The notes beneath the pieces are model-generated. The model saw only the letters and a list, made by a program, of their open reading frames with translations. It was not told where the DNA came from and searched no databases. 64,000 nucleotides of DNA from assembly GCA_963790715.1 (NCBI GenBank), contig CAWBPN010000009.1, forward strand, positions 1-64,000, given 5' to 3'. Each line of letters starts with the position of its first letter. Position 1 is the first letter of the stretch. Source of the stretch: DCFW01 sp963790715. GTDB lineage: Bacteria; Bacteroidota; Bacteroidia; Bacteroidales; Bacteroidaceae. This document shows, piece after piece, positions 47,076-56,093 of this stretch. Both the position numbers and the translations under genes were made by a program.

Positions 47076-49327
47076 CTGTCCATTCTACGTATTTCAGATA
47101 TTTCCTTTATTTTTCGTAAATCGCTTATTACTGTTTTTATGTCTTCTACATCGTGCACGTATAACCAAATGTATGCTTCGAAAATGCCGTCTTTGGTATC
47201 AATGTTCAACTTGCGAATATTTACATTCAGTTGGTTTGAAATTATTTGTGTAACTTGGTTAAGTAAGCCTATATTGTCTATACCCCTTATGTATAATGGC
47301 ACGGTGAATGATAAAGTTTTACTAGTGTCCCATACGGCAGCTATAATGCGGTTGCCGTAACTGCTTTTCAGCTTGGATGCTATGGGGCATTGGCGTTTAT
47401 GGATTATTATTTGCCCTGAATCGTCAATATATCCAAGTACATCATCGCCAGGTATAGGTTTGCAACAATCGGCTATTTTAAAGTTCTTTCGGATGGTATC
47501 ATCGGTTAATTTTAGTATTTTTCTACGGTCAATTTCCTGAGAATTCGCATTTTTTGTAGACTCGTCGCCTGCATTATCAGTTTGGTCTTTACTATTGTTC
47601 CCGCTAAAAAAAGGAATAAATCGTTTCCAATTCTGAAAATGTTTGTTTTTTAAAATGTCACGATCAACATCACCTAAGACTATTGAATGAGTTCCGACAG
47701 CTTCAAGGAGATCTTCTTTGTTTATAAAATTGTGCAGCTTGTATAATTTTTGTATTGTATATTGGTCTTTTTTAAATCCTTCATCATCAAGAAATTTATG
47801 TAGCATGTTTTCTCCTTCTATTATATCTTGAGCACGCATCTTTTTCAATATAGACAATATTTTTGATTTAGCGCGTGCTGTTGTCACGAAGTTTACCCAC
47901 GAAGGTTGTACACGCTGAGCTTTAGATGAGATAATTTCTACTTGGTCTCCGCTTTTTAGTTTGTAACTGAGCGGTTCAAGTTTATGATTTATTTTTGCTC
48001 CAATGCAGTGAGTACCAAGGTAAGTGTGTATGGAAAATGCAAAATCCAATGCCGTTGAATTCTGAGGCATAGTTTTGATTTCGCCTTTAGGAGTAAATAC
48101 GAATATCTCGGTAGCGAAAAGATTAAGTTTAATTGTATCGAGAAAATCTATAGCATCAGGTTGCGGATCTTTAAGTATCTCTTTTATGGTCTTCAACCAT
48201 TTGTCAAGGTCGTCTTCGCTATGCTCGCCGCTTTTATATTTCCAATGGGCGGCAAATCCTTGTTCGGCTATTTCATCCATTCGTTGACTGCGTATTTGAA
48301 CTTCAATCCATCTACCTTCGTTGCTCATCAACGTTACGTGCAATGCCTGATACCCGTTGGCTTTCGGGTGACTTATCCAGTCACGCAAACGGTCGGGGTG
48401 CGGGCGGTATATTTTACTTAGGCGAACGTAAATGCCGAAACATTCATTTTCTTCTTCTTCCGCTTTCAATGGTTTGAAAACGATGCGTACGGCCAGAATA
48501 TCATATATATCTTCAAAAGCCACATGCTTTGTTTCCATCTTTTTCCAAATGGAATAAGGTGATTTTACACGTGCTTTTATCTCATATTCGTATCCTAATT
48601 CGTCAAGGAACTTGCGGATTGGAGCAGTAAAATTGGTGAATAAAGTTTCGCGCTTGGCTTGTCCCGATTTGATTTTGTTTTCTATTTCGGCATATTTTTC
48701 AGGGTGCTCATATCGAAAACTTAGATTCTCAAGTTCGGTCTTTATTTTATTAAGTCCCAGGCGAAAAGCCAGTGGGGCATAAATATAAAGCGTTTCACCT
48801 GCTATCTTATATTGTTTGTAAGGGGAAAGAGAACCTAATGTACGCATATTATGAAGACGATCGGCTATTTTTATGAGAATAACGCGAATATCATCATTCA
48901 TGGTGAGTAATAATTTCTTAAAGTTTTCTGCTTGTGTTGAGGCTCTGTCACCGAATATTCCACCTGAAATCTTCGTAAGTCCGTCCACAATTTGTGCAAT
49001 TTTCGGACCGAAAACATTTTCTATATCTTCAATGGTGTAGTCGGTGTCTTCAACCACGTCATGCAGCAATGCTGCGGAAATAGAAGTAGAACCCAGCCCT
49101 ATCTCATTGCATACTATCTTGGCAACGGCAATCGGATGCATGATATAAGGTTCGCCTGATTGGCGTTTGACGCCTTTGTGCGCCTCATTTGCGAAATGAA
49201 AAGCTTTGGTTATAATCTCAGTATGTTTTCTGTGAATGCTTGCCAAATAGTCGTCAATCAATTCTTGAAAACTTTGCTGTACCAGCTTTTCATTGTCGTT
49301 TATGTTTTCGGGTTCGGTGTTTGTCAT
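47072..49327 (-). CDS. spoT: Bifunctional (p)ppGpp synthetase/hydrolase
   Basis: A 751-residue Rel/SpoT protein that makes and breaks the alarmone ppGpp. The HD hydrolase has H89-D90 in LLHDVVEDTDY. The synthetase region has SIWKKMETKHV and ANGYQALHVTL. A TGS domain (IFVFTPKGEIKTMPQNSTALD) and a C-terminal ACT domain follow. It is the only Rel homologue in the window. The promoter TATATTTG lies at 49344-49351. Confidence 0.96.
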   Translation of the reverse strand: MTNTEPENINDNEKLVQQSFQELIDDYLASIHRKHTEIITKAFHFANEAHKGVKRQSGEPYIMHPIAVAKIVCNEIGLGSTSISAALLHDVVEDTDYTIEDIENVFGPKIAQIVDGLTKISGGIFGDRASTQAENFKKLLLTMNDDIRVILIKIADRLHNMRTLGSLSPYKQYKIAGETLYIYAPLAFRLGLNKIKTELENLSFRYEHPEKYAEIENKIKSGQAKRETLFTNFTAPIRKFLDELGYEYEIKARVKSPYSIWKKMETKHVAFEDIYDILAVRIVFKPLKAEEEENECFGIYVRLSKIYRPHPDRLRDWISHPKANGYQALHVTLMSNEGRWIEVQIRSQRMDEIAEQGFAAHWKYKSGEHSEDDLDKWLKTIKEILKDPQPDAIDFLDTIKLNLFATEIFVFTPKGEIKTMPQNSTALDFAFSIHTYLGTHCIGAKINHKLEPLSYKLKSGDQVEIISSKAQRVQPSWVNFVTTARAKSKILSILKKMRAQDIIEGENMLHKFLDDEGFKKDQYTIQKLYKLHNFINKEDLLEAVGTHSIVLGDVDRDILKNKHFQNWKRFIPFFSGNNSKDQTDNAGDESTKNANSQEIDRRKILKLTDDTIRKNFKIADCCKPIPGDDVLGYIDDSGQIIIHKRQCPIASKLKSSYGNRIIAAVWDTSKTLSFTVPLYIRGIDNIGLLNQVTQIISNQLNVNIRKLNIDTKDGIFEAYIWLYVHDVEDIKTVISDLRKIKEISEIRRMDS

Positions 49328-49343
49328 AAAATTCTATTTTATG

Positions 49344-49351
49344 CAAATATA
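49344..49351 (-). promoter_or_regulatory. Bacteroidetes -7 element for spoT
   Basis: The minus strand reads TATATTTG 17 bases before the spoT ATG, which implies a very short leader. Confidence 0.45.
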
Positions 49352-49356
49352 GTTAT

Positions 49357-50646
49357 TTATCTACGTCTTCTTGAATGTTTATGCGAATGTTTTTTTGTTT
49401 GTTTCGAATGTTTAGAGTGTTTCGACTTCTTAGAACTCCTCGACTTTCTGGAACTTCTTGTCTTTCTCCCGCTTGATGCAGAGTGATGTTTTCTATGATT
49501 TCTGTAATGCCTGTGAGTTGCAGCATCTCCACTGTCGTCGTTTGAATTTGATGAAGATGTTATTGATGCTGGGGTGGCTGCTGATTTAAGCGATTGGTCT
49601 AACGCTACTGTTTCGCGATTTGTGAATAATTCATTGGCACGGTATTTATATATGGCATCTTCATTGTCGATGAATTTACTTACAATATCAATAGGTAAGC
49701 GTAGAGTGTATAGTTTCCCACCAGGGACAATATCCATTTTATATTGTGGGTTAAGTGCGCGAATTTCGTCAATATTTGTCTTGCAAATGTCTGCAATTTG
49801 TTGAAAATGCAAGCGGTGGTTTATTTGAATGGTATCGGTGTTTTGCCCTAAGTCTGCCACCAACGGGCATATATTGTGATTACAATAATAGTTCATGATA
49901 TAGTTGGCGGCAATAAAAGCCGGTACGTATCCACGTGTATCATTAGGTAAGCGGTTATATATTTTCCAATAATCGCGTGTTCCGTCTGCACGATGAATAG
50001 CCTTATTTATATTGTCGGGTCCGCAGTTGTAAGCTGCGATTACTAAATTCCAATCCCTGTAAATCGAGTATAGGTCTTTAAGATAATGTACGGCTGCCCA
50101 AGTAGATTTTATCGGGTCACGGCGTTCATCAACCAAACTGTTCATCTCCAAATCGTATGCCTTGGCCGTTTCTAACGGCAATTGCCATAAACCGACACCA
50201 CCTGTAGGTGATTCGGCGTTAGGATTAAGAGCCGATTCAATAATCGGTAGATATTTTAATTCCTGAGGTAAATCGTAAACATCCAATGCTTCTTCGAATA
50301 TAGGCATATAAAAGTTGGATATACCCAAGATATATGAAAATTTCTTGCGGTATTTTGTAGTATAAAGGTCGATGAATTTACGTACTACATCGTTATACGG
50401 CATTTCAATAATGTCTGGCAGTTGACGTAGTCGTGTTATGTAAACCGAATCCGGAAAGAATGGGTTTACATCTTTTTGCTCACAATTTTTAGGCGTTGAT
50501 AAAGCTGTGCGTGCACGGTAATCGTTAAGCAAACTGTCAACATTGCCTGTTAAACTATGTGGAATATACATAGTATCCGACATTTGTTGGGCATTCGAGA
50601 TGCCAAATCCTAATAAACAGATTGTAATAAGTAATAATTTTTTCAT
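49357..50646 (-). CDS. MltD-like lytic transglycosylase with LysM and a basic tail
   Basis: A 429-residue secreted lytic transglycosylase that cleaves peptidoglycan. The signal peptide is MKKLLLITICLLGFGISNAQ. The catalytic Glu is in YLPIIESALNPNAESPTGG, followed by the family GLWQLPLETAKAYDL and AAYNCGPDNINKAI. One LysM-like repeat lies near residue 300. The last 50 residues are almost only Lys, Arg, His and Ser, which would bind wall polymers or nucleic acid. The start is ATG 50646. Confidence 0.9.
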   Translation of the reverse strand: MKKLLLITICLLGFGISNAQQMSDTMYIPHSLTGNVDSLLNDYRARTALSTPKNCEQKDVNPFFPDSVYITRLRQLPDIIEMPYNDVVRKFIDLYTTKYRKKFSYILGISNFYMPIFEEALDVYDLPQELKYLPIIESALNPNAESPTGGVGLWQLPLETAKAYDLEMNSLVDERRDPIKSTWAAVHYLKDLYSIYRDWNLVIAAYNCGPDNINKAIHRADGTRDYWKIYNRLPNDTRGYVPAFIAANYIMNYYCNHNICPLVADLGQNTDTIQINHRLHFQQIADICKTNIDEIRALNPQYKMDIVPGGKLYTLRLPIDIVSKFIDNEDAIYKYRANELFTNRETVALDQSLKSAATPASITSSSNSNDDSGDAATHRHYRNHRKHHSASSGRKTRSSRKSRSSKKSKHSKHSKQTKKHSHKHSRRRR

Positions 50647-50657
50647 GATATTTGCTT

Positions 50658-51437
50658 TCAAAAATTAAAGCTGCATTGTAAGCCTATCGCTTTTTTACTG
50701 GAATTGTTGGCATAATTTAATGCAGCAGGTTCAACATGCATGCTTATGTCAGGCGTAATATCCACAGTGGACAGTTCTGCATCGACATAAGCATCGATAA
50801 CTGATATAAGATATACGCCTATAAAAGCAAATATACTCATATCCCTATATCTTCGGTAGTAATTCTTTTTATTCTGGAATACTGTTTGTAGCCATGAAAG
50901 ATTACTTGAGTTTACTGTATATCCTTTTGGTAAAAAATTGAGATAACTTGTACGTGTAGGGTCGTTGCTCATTATATCAAGATAAGCTTGTGAGTAATCT
51001 TTATAATATTTATTGTTCCATGACAGAGCGTAGGCGCATCCGATAAAACCGCCATAAATGATAGGAAGTTTCCAATACTTTCGATTATATATTTGACCTG
51101 CACCAGGGAACACTGCTGCTAACCAAGTGGCACGAGTTGAATTGGGAGTGAATATAGGTCTGTGGTGTTTTAATGAATCTGCCGCTAATTTTTTGGCATT
51201 GATAGTAGCTTCGTTTAGTTTAATCGCACGTTGGTTAGCTTGCCTGATGCTGTCAGCAATTAATGAATCCTTTATGGCAGCTTCACCTTGCCGGTGCCTG
51301 TAGGCTTTCGGCAAGTTTTTTAGTGAGTCTGTGGGACTGATAATATGTTGAGCTGATGTGTGATCGATTGCGACGAATGGCATCAGGCAAAATAATAGTA
51401 CCATGAGTTTTTGGTATGTTGTTATTCGTAACTTCAA
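50658..51437 (-). CDS. DUF5683 protein
   Basis: A 259-residue envelope protein of the DUF5683 family. A signal-like hydrophobic start (QKLMVLLFCLMPFVAI) is followed by ATWLAAVFPGAGQIYNRKYW, two hydrophobic segments (YGGFIGCAYALSW and FAFIGVYLISVIDAYVDA) and a beta C-terminus. The start is TTG 51437 or ATG 51404. It lies between parB and mltD, a fixed Bacteroidetes order. Function is unknown, possibly linked to cell-wall work during division. Confidence 0.8.
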   Translation of the reverse strand: MKLRITTYQKLMVLLFCLMPFVAIDHTSAQHIISPTDSLKNLPKAYRHRQGEAAIKDSLIADSIRQANQRAIKLNEATINAKKLAADSLKHHRPIFTPNSTRATWLAAVFPGAGQIYNRKYWKLPIIYGGFIGCAYALSWNNKYYKDYSQAYLDIMSNDPTRTSYLNFLPKGYTVNSSNLSWLQTVFQNKKNYYRRYRDMSIFAFIGVYLISVIDAYVDAELSTVDITPDISMHVEPAALNYANNSSKKAIGLQCSFNF

Positions 51438-51444
51438 AATGTTA

Positions 51445-52332
51445 TTATTTTTTTGAATTATCCAAAAGTTCCATTATATGCTCAAGTTCCGACTCGTTAT
51501 TGAAAGGAATGTTGATTTTTCCCTTTCCCTTTTTATTAAAAACGAGTGTGACTTTTGTATTGAAGAAATTGGATAAATGCTCTTTCAATATGTTATATTC
51601 CTCAGGTGTCTTGTATGATGATTCTGAATTTTTTGTATCGTTTTTAGCCTCGCTTGCTTGGCTGAGAGTCTTCACCACCTCTTCCACTTTACGTACCGAA
51701 TAATTATGGGCAAGGGTATCTTTGAAGACTTTTATTTGTAATTTAGGATTTTCCAATGTCAGTAATGCACGGGCATGTCCCATATCAATGGTTTTGTTGC
51801 GAAGTGCAATTTGTATTTCTGCCGGTAATTTAAGTAGCCTGATATAATTTGCAATAGTAGTTCTCTTTTTACCTACGCGTTCGCTTAATTTTTCCTGAGT
51901 AAGGCTGTATTGTTCGATAAGATGCTGATATGCCAATGCAATTTCAAGTGAATTTAAGTCTTCACGTTGAATATTTTCAATTAAGGCCATCTCCATCATG
52001 TTTTCATCATTAGCGGTACGAATGTAGGCGGTAATTGTTTTTAGTCCGGCTAATTGTGATGCACGAAATCGCCGTTCACCGGCAATAATCTGATACGAAT
52101 CGTCGGAAATTTCCCTTAAGGTTATAGGTTGAATGATACCTATTTCTTTAATGGAATCTGCCAGTTCCTGTAGCGATTCCTGATCGAATTCACGTCGCGG
52201 TTGATTCGGATTAACCGATATTTTCGAAAGCTCCACTTCGTTAATGGTAGATGAACCCTGAGTTTTCACTTCATCGGTTTCCATTAGGGCATCCAAGCCT
52301 CTGCCTAAAGCAAATTTCTTATGTACTGACAT
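51445..52332 (-). CDS. parB: Chromosome partitioning protein ParB
   Basis: A 295-residue ParB that binds parS sites and spreads as a CTP switch. The N-terminal domain has PNQPRREFDQESLQELADSI and the CTP-binding GERRFRASQLAGL and ENIQREDLN. The HTH is LTQEKLSERVGKKRTTIANYI. The C-terminal dimerisation domain is basic and Asn-rich. Eight bases separate it from parA. No parS consensus was found in the window by eye. Confidence 0.96.
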   Translation of the reverse strand: MSVHKKFALGRGLDALMETDEVKTQGSSTINEVELSKISVNPNQPRREFDQESLQELADSIKEIGIIQPITLREISDDSYQIIAGERRFRASQLAGLKTITAYIRTANDENMMEMALIENIQREDLNSLEIALAYQHLIEQYSLTQEKLSERVGKKRTTIANYIRLLKLPAEIQIALRNKTIDMGHARALLTLENPKLQIKVFKDTLAHNYSVRKVEEVVKTLSQASEAKNDTKNSESSYKTPEEYNILKEHLSNFFNTKVTLVFNKKGKGKINIPFNNESELEHIMELLDNSKK

Positions 52333-52340
52333 ATATATAT

Positions 52341-53123
52341 TTATTTCTCCTCTTTTTTCTGTTCGTTATGATTAATAATCTCCTTTGCCAAAGATAAGTA
52401 GTTCTTCGAGCCTGTTGATTCTGCGTCATATAAGATTACAGGCAGTCCATGACTTGGTGCTTCGCTTAATTTGACATTGCGTTGAATAACAGTTTTGAAT
52501 ACAAGTTCTTGGAAATGTTTTTTCACTTCGTCGTAAATCTGGTTTGCCAAGCGTAAACGCGAGTCGTACATAGTAAGTACGAATCCTTCGATTTCAAGTG
52601 CCGTATTTAATCGTGATTTGATAATCTTGATAGTATTAAGCAGTTTGCTTATTCCTTCAAGGGCAAAGTATTCGCATTGCACCGGAATGATAACCGAGTC
52701 GGCGCATGTCAGCGCATTAACTGTCAGCAAACCTAATGAAGGAGAGCAATCAATCAGTATATAATCATATTCTACACGCATAGGATCAAGCACTTTCTTC
52801 AATACTTTTTCACGATCCGGTAAGTCAAGCATTTCAATTTCTGCACCAACTAAGTCAATATGTGAAGGTATGACATCCAATCCATCTATATCTGTAGTAT
52901 AAATGGCTTCATGCGGATCTGTGTTGTTGATGAGACATTCGTAAATGCTGCAATCGATTTTTTTAATATCTACACCTAAACCTGAAGAAGCATTTGCTTG
53001 CGGATCCTCATCTATTACCAGCACCTTCTTTTCAAGAGTGGCCAACGATGCTGCTAAATTTATGGCTGTAGTAGTTTTTCCTACACCGCCCTTTTGATTG
53101 GCCAAAGCTATGATTTTTCCCAT
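52341..53123 (-). CDS. parA: Chromosome partitioning ATPase ParA
   Basis: A 260-residue deviant Walker ATPase that positions ParB-parS complexes. KGGVGKT is at residues 11-17, Walker A' and B are intact (DYILIDCSPSLGLLTVNAL), and the DEDPQANASSGLG segment is typical. It heads the parA-parB-DUF5683-mltD operon. The promoter TATCTTTG is at 53239-53246. Confidence 0.96.
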   Translation of the reverse strand: MGKIIALANQKGGVGKTTTAINLAASLATLEKKVLVIDEDPQANASSGLGVDIKKIDCSIYECLINNTDPHEAIYTTDIDGLDVIPSHIDLVGAEIEMLDLPDREKVLKKVLDPMRVEYDYILIDCSPSLGLLTVNALTCADSVIIPVQCEYFALEGISKLLNTIKIIKSRLNTALEIEGFVLTMYDSRLRLANQIYDEVKKHFQELVFKTVIQRNVKLSEAPSHGLPVILYDAESTGSKNYLSLAKEIINHNEQKKEEK

Positions 53124-53238
53124 AAGTTTTCTTTTTGTGCGGTGAAATAAGTAATAATTACTTATCCAGTCAACAAAAAAAAGGATTCTTTGCCAAAACT
53201 GTTGATAACTTATATTTTTTGTTAATAACTATCAGCCA

Positions 53239-53246
53239 CAAAGATA
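53239..53246 (-). promoter_or_regulatory. Bacteroidetes -7 element for parA
   Basis: The minus strand reads TATCTTTG 116 bases upstream of parA. Confidence 0.5.
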
Positions 53247-53332
53247 TGTAATTTTGATTGATTTTTGCCGTTTTTTTTCATTGGCTTGCATAACTTAATA
53301 CTTATAAACATGTAAAAAGAATAAATTTTCTA

Positions 53333-53340
53333 TACTTTTG
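53333..53340 (+). promoter_or_regulatory. Bacteroidetes -7 element for surE
   Basis: TACTTTTG lies 19 bases before the surE ATG, which implies a very short leader. Confidence 0.5.
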
Positions 53341-53358
53341 CTGCAAATTTATTAGAGT

Positions 53359-54126
53359 ATGGGAGAGAAAAGACCTCTGATTTTTATTTCTAACGATGAC
53401 GGATACCAGGCTAAGGGTATTAATGAGTTAATAAAATATATCGGTGATATGGGAGAATTGGTAGTGATGGCCCCTAATCGTGCCCGTTCAGGCAAGTCAA
53501 GTGCAATTACGGCTAACCATCCTGTGCGCTACGGTTTGGTGGAACAAAGCGATAATGTTAAGATTTATTGGTGCGACGGCACTCCGGTTGATTGTGTAAA
53601 GCTTGCCAAAACTACTGTACTTGAGCGTAAGCCTGATTTGTTGATAGCAGGAATCAATCATGGTGACAATGCCGGTATAAATGCGATTTATTCAGGTACT
53701 ATAGGTGCTGTTATGGAAGGTTGCCTGAATGGTATTCCGTCTATCGGCTATTCGGTTGACAATCATAGTGCAGATGCCGAGTTTGGGCATTGTTCGGATG
53801 CAATACGACGTACTGCTCAAAAAGTGCTTGATAAAGGGCTGCCAGACGGCGTATGCCTAAATGTGAATTTTCCGGCTGAAGGTGAGCTGAAGGGGATTAA
53901 AGTGTGCAAACAGGCATCCGGAGTATGGGAGAATGAGTGGGTTAAGCAAACGCATCCGCGCGGTTATGACTATTATTGGTTGACAGGTGAGTTTGTAGAA
54001 AAAGAGCCGGATAACAAAGAATCCGATCGTTGGGCTTTCCGTAACGGATATGCTGCTGTAACACCGATTACTGTTGATTTTACAGCTTATGAGATGATTG
54101 ATAAAATTAAGTCCTGGAATTTATGA
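53359..54126 (+). CDS. surE: 5'/3'-nucleotidase SurE
   Basis: A 255-residue metal-dependent nucleotidase. The metal site NDDG is at residues 12-15, and the SGKSSAITANHPVR, GTPVDCVKLA and IAGINHGDNAG motifs are complete. Its TGA overlaps the lpxB ATG (ATGA), so the two are translated together. Confidence 0.95.
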   Translation: MGEKRPLIFISNDDGYQAKGINELIKYIGDMGELVVMAPNRARSGKSSAITANHPVRYGLVEQSDNVKIYWCDGTPVDCVKLAKTTVLERKPDLLIAGINHGDNAGINAIYSGTIGAVMEGCLNGIPSIGYSVDNHSADAEFGHCSDAIRRTAQKVLDKGLPDGVCLNVNFPAEGELKGIKVCKQASGVWENEWVKQTHPRGYDYYWLTGEFVEKEPDNKESDRWAFRNGYAAVTPITVDFTAYEMIDKIKSWNL

Positions 54127-55259
54127 AATATTTCTTGATAGTAGGAGAAGCTTCAGGAGATTTGCATGCCGCAAATCTGATGCATGCATTAAAAACAGCT
54201 GATAACAACGCCGATTTTCATTTCTTCGGTGGTGATTTGATGAAGGCCGAAGGTGGCATAATGTTGAAGCATTATAAAGATTTGGCCTATATGGGATTTA
54301 TTCCTGTATTAATCCATGCTCGTACTATTTTAAAGAATATGAAGCTATGTAAGCGGTATATTGTTGAATGGCAACCCGATGTGATTATTTTAGTAGACTA
54401 TCCAGGCTTTAATCTTTCCATAGCAAAGTATGTTAAAGCTAATACGTCAATTCCTGTTTATTATTATATTTCTCCGAAAATATGGGCATGGAAAGAATAT
54501 CGTATTAAAAATATCAAGCGCGATGTCGATGAGATGTTTTCCATTTTGCCTTTTGAGGTATCTTTTTATCAAAAGCATGATTATAATATACATTATGTAG
54601 GTAATCCGACGGTTAATGAGGTGATGACATTTAAAGAGAGATATACAGACAATTTCGGATCTTTCATAAAAGAGAACGACCTATCGCAGTTGCCAATATT
54701 GGCTTTATTGGCGGGAAGTAGAAAACAGGAAATTAACGACAATTTGCCGATGATGATTAAAGCTGCTTCTTCGTTTAATGATTGTCAGGTAGTATTAGCC
54801 GGTGCACCCGGAATCCCTTTAGATTATTATGATAAGTTTTTGAAAGGTACTAAAGTGAAGATCGTCTATAATAAAACGTATGAATTACTTTCTCATTCCC
54901 GTGCTGCATTAGTTACATCCGGTACTGCCACGTTGGAGACGGCTTTATTTCGTGTACCTCAGGTTGTATGCTACCATACTCCAATCGGAAAGATAATTTC
55001 ATTTTTAAAACGGGGTATTTTGCACGTGAAATACGTCTCACTGGTGAATCTTATATCAGGACATGAAATAGTAACGGAATTGGTCGCTGATAAGATGACA
55101 TTGGTAAATATAAAAAATGAGTTGGTGAAAATATATAATAACGGTGATTCCCGCAACAAGATGCTTTCAGATTATGATAAAATGGCTGTTTTCTTGGGAA
55201 CTACTGACGCTTCAACAAATGCGGCAAAGCAAATGATAGCTCTATTAAGCAAACAATGA
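54123..55259 (+). CDS. lpxB: Lipid-A-disaccharide synthase
   Basis: A 378-residue GT19 glycosyltransferase that joins UDP-diacylglucosamine and lipid X. It starts with GEASGDLHAANLMHAL, has VDYPGFNLSIAKY and YYISPKIWAWKEYRI, and near the C-terminus SGTATLETALFRVPQVVCYH. It proves a lipid-A-making Gram-negative host for this half. It overlaps convergent cdsA by 15 bases. Confidence 0.96.
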   Translation: MKYFLIVGEASGDLHAANLMHALKTADNNADFHFFGGDLMKAEGGIMLKHYKDLAYMGFIPVLIHARTILKNMKLCKRYIVEWQPDVIILVDYPGFNLSIAKYVKANTSIPVYYYISPKIWAWKEYRIKNIKRDVDEMFSILPFEVSFYQKHDYNIHYVGNPTVNEVMTFKERYTDNFGSFIKENDLSQLPILALLAGSRKQEINDNLPMMIKAASSFNDCQVVLAGAPGIPLDYYDKFLKGTKVKIVYNKTYELLSHSRAALVTSGTATLETALFRVPQVVCYHTPIGKIISFLKRGILHVKYVSLVNLISGHEIVTELVADKMTLVNIKNELVKIYNNGDSRNKMLSDYDKMAVFLGTTDASTNAAKQMIALLSKQ

Positions 55260-56093
55260 TAATGTATAAAGGTATACAATAACAGCTGGAATAGCTATTA
55301 TTGCACTGTCGAAACGGTCAAGCATTCCTCCGTGTCCCGGAAGTATGTTACCGGAATCTTTTATTCCTAACGTACGTTTGAAAAGCGACTCAACCAAATC
55401 ACCAAGCGTACCGAAAACAACTATTACCAATCCGAATCCCAACCATCCTGCGACAGACATATCATTGAAAAAGTGAGAGAAGATTAATGCAACAATTATG
55501 ACTAAAATACCTCCTCCTATTGAACCTTCCCATGATTTCATCGGAGATATGCGTGGAAACAGCTTGTGCTTGCCTATGAGTGAACCGATACAATATGCCC
55601 CTGTGTCATTCAGCCAAATGAATATAAAGATAGACAACAATAGAGTAGGGTGATACGCTATTTCTCCGTTGGAACCTGCAACTATTTGAAATGCTATCAC
55701 ATTTAGTAAGGCAAATGGCAAAGCAACATATATCTGAGCAAGCATTGTGTGAGCCCATGTCTCGATCGGATCTTTATGTTTTCTGTATATCTCACTCACT
55801 ATTGAATAAATAATTAAAATAAGATATGGTATGAAAATATATGATCCTACTTCGTTTTTGCAAAAGCCGAAAAATGAGTAAAATAAGTAAATACCTGATA
55901 TTATATTGATAAAGCAGTTTACGTTTACATTCTCTTTCTTGTTGACGAGCGTACAAAATTCCCAAATACTTAATGCGCAAAAAACAGTGAATAGTATGGC
56001 ATAACTGTAATAGCTGAATAGTATGCAACTCACTACGACGGCTACAAAGCAGATGCCTGTAGCCGTTCGGAGTAATAGATTATTGTTTTTCAT
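55245..56093 (-). CDS. cdsA: Phosphatidate cytidylyltransferase
   Basis: A 282-residue membrane enzyme that makes CDP-diacylglycerol. About eight spans are seen. The signature SPMKSWEGSIGGGILVII is followed by GDLVESLFKRTLGIKDSGN and GHGGMLDRFDSAI. It overlaps the ftsH stop by 14 bases, so the two are co-transcribed. Confidence 0.95.
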   Translation of the reverse strand: MKNNNLLLRTATGICFVAVVVSCILFSYYSYAILFTVFCALSIWEFCTLVNKKENVNVNCFINIISGIYLFYSFFGFCKNEVGSYIFIPYLILIIYSIVSEIYRKHKDPIETWAHTMLAQIYVALPFALLNVIAFQIVAGSNGEIAYHPTLLLSIFIFIWLNDTGAYCIGSLIGKHKLFPRISPMKSWEGSIGGGILVIIVALIFSHFFNDMSVAGWLGFGLVIVVFGTLGDLVESLFKRTLGIKDSGNILPGHGGMLDRFDSAIIAIPAVIVYLYTLSLFA

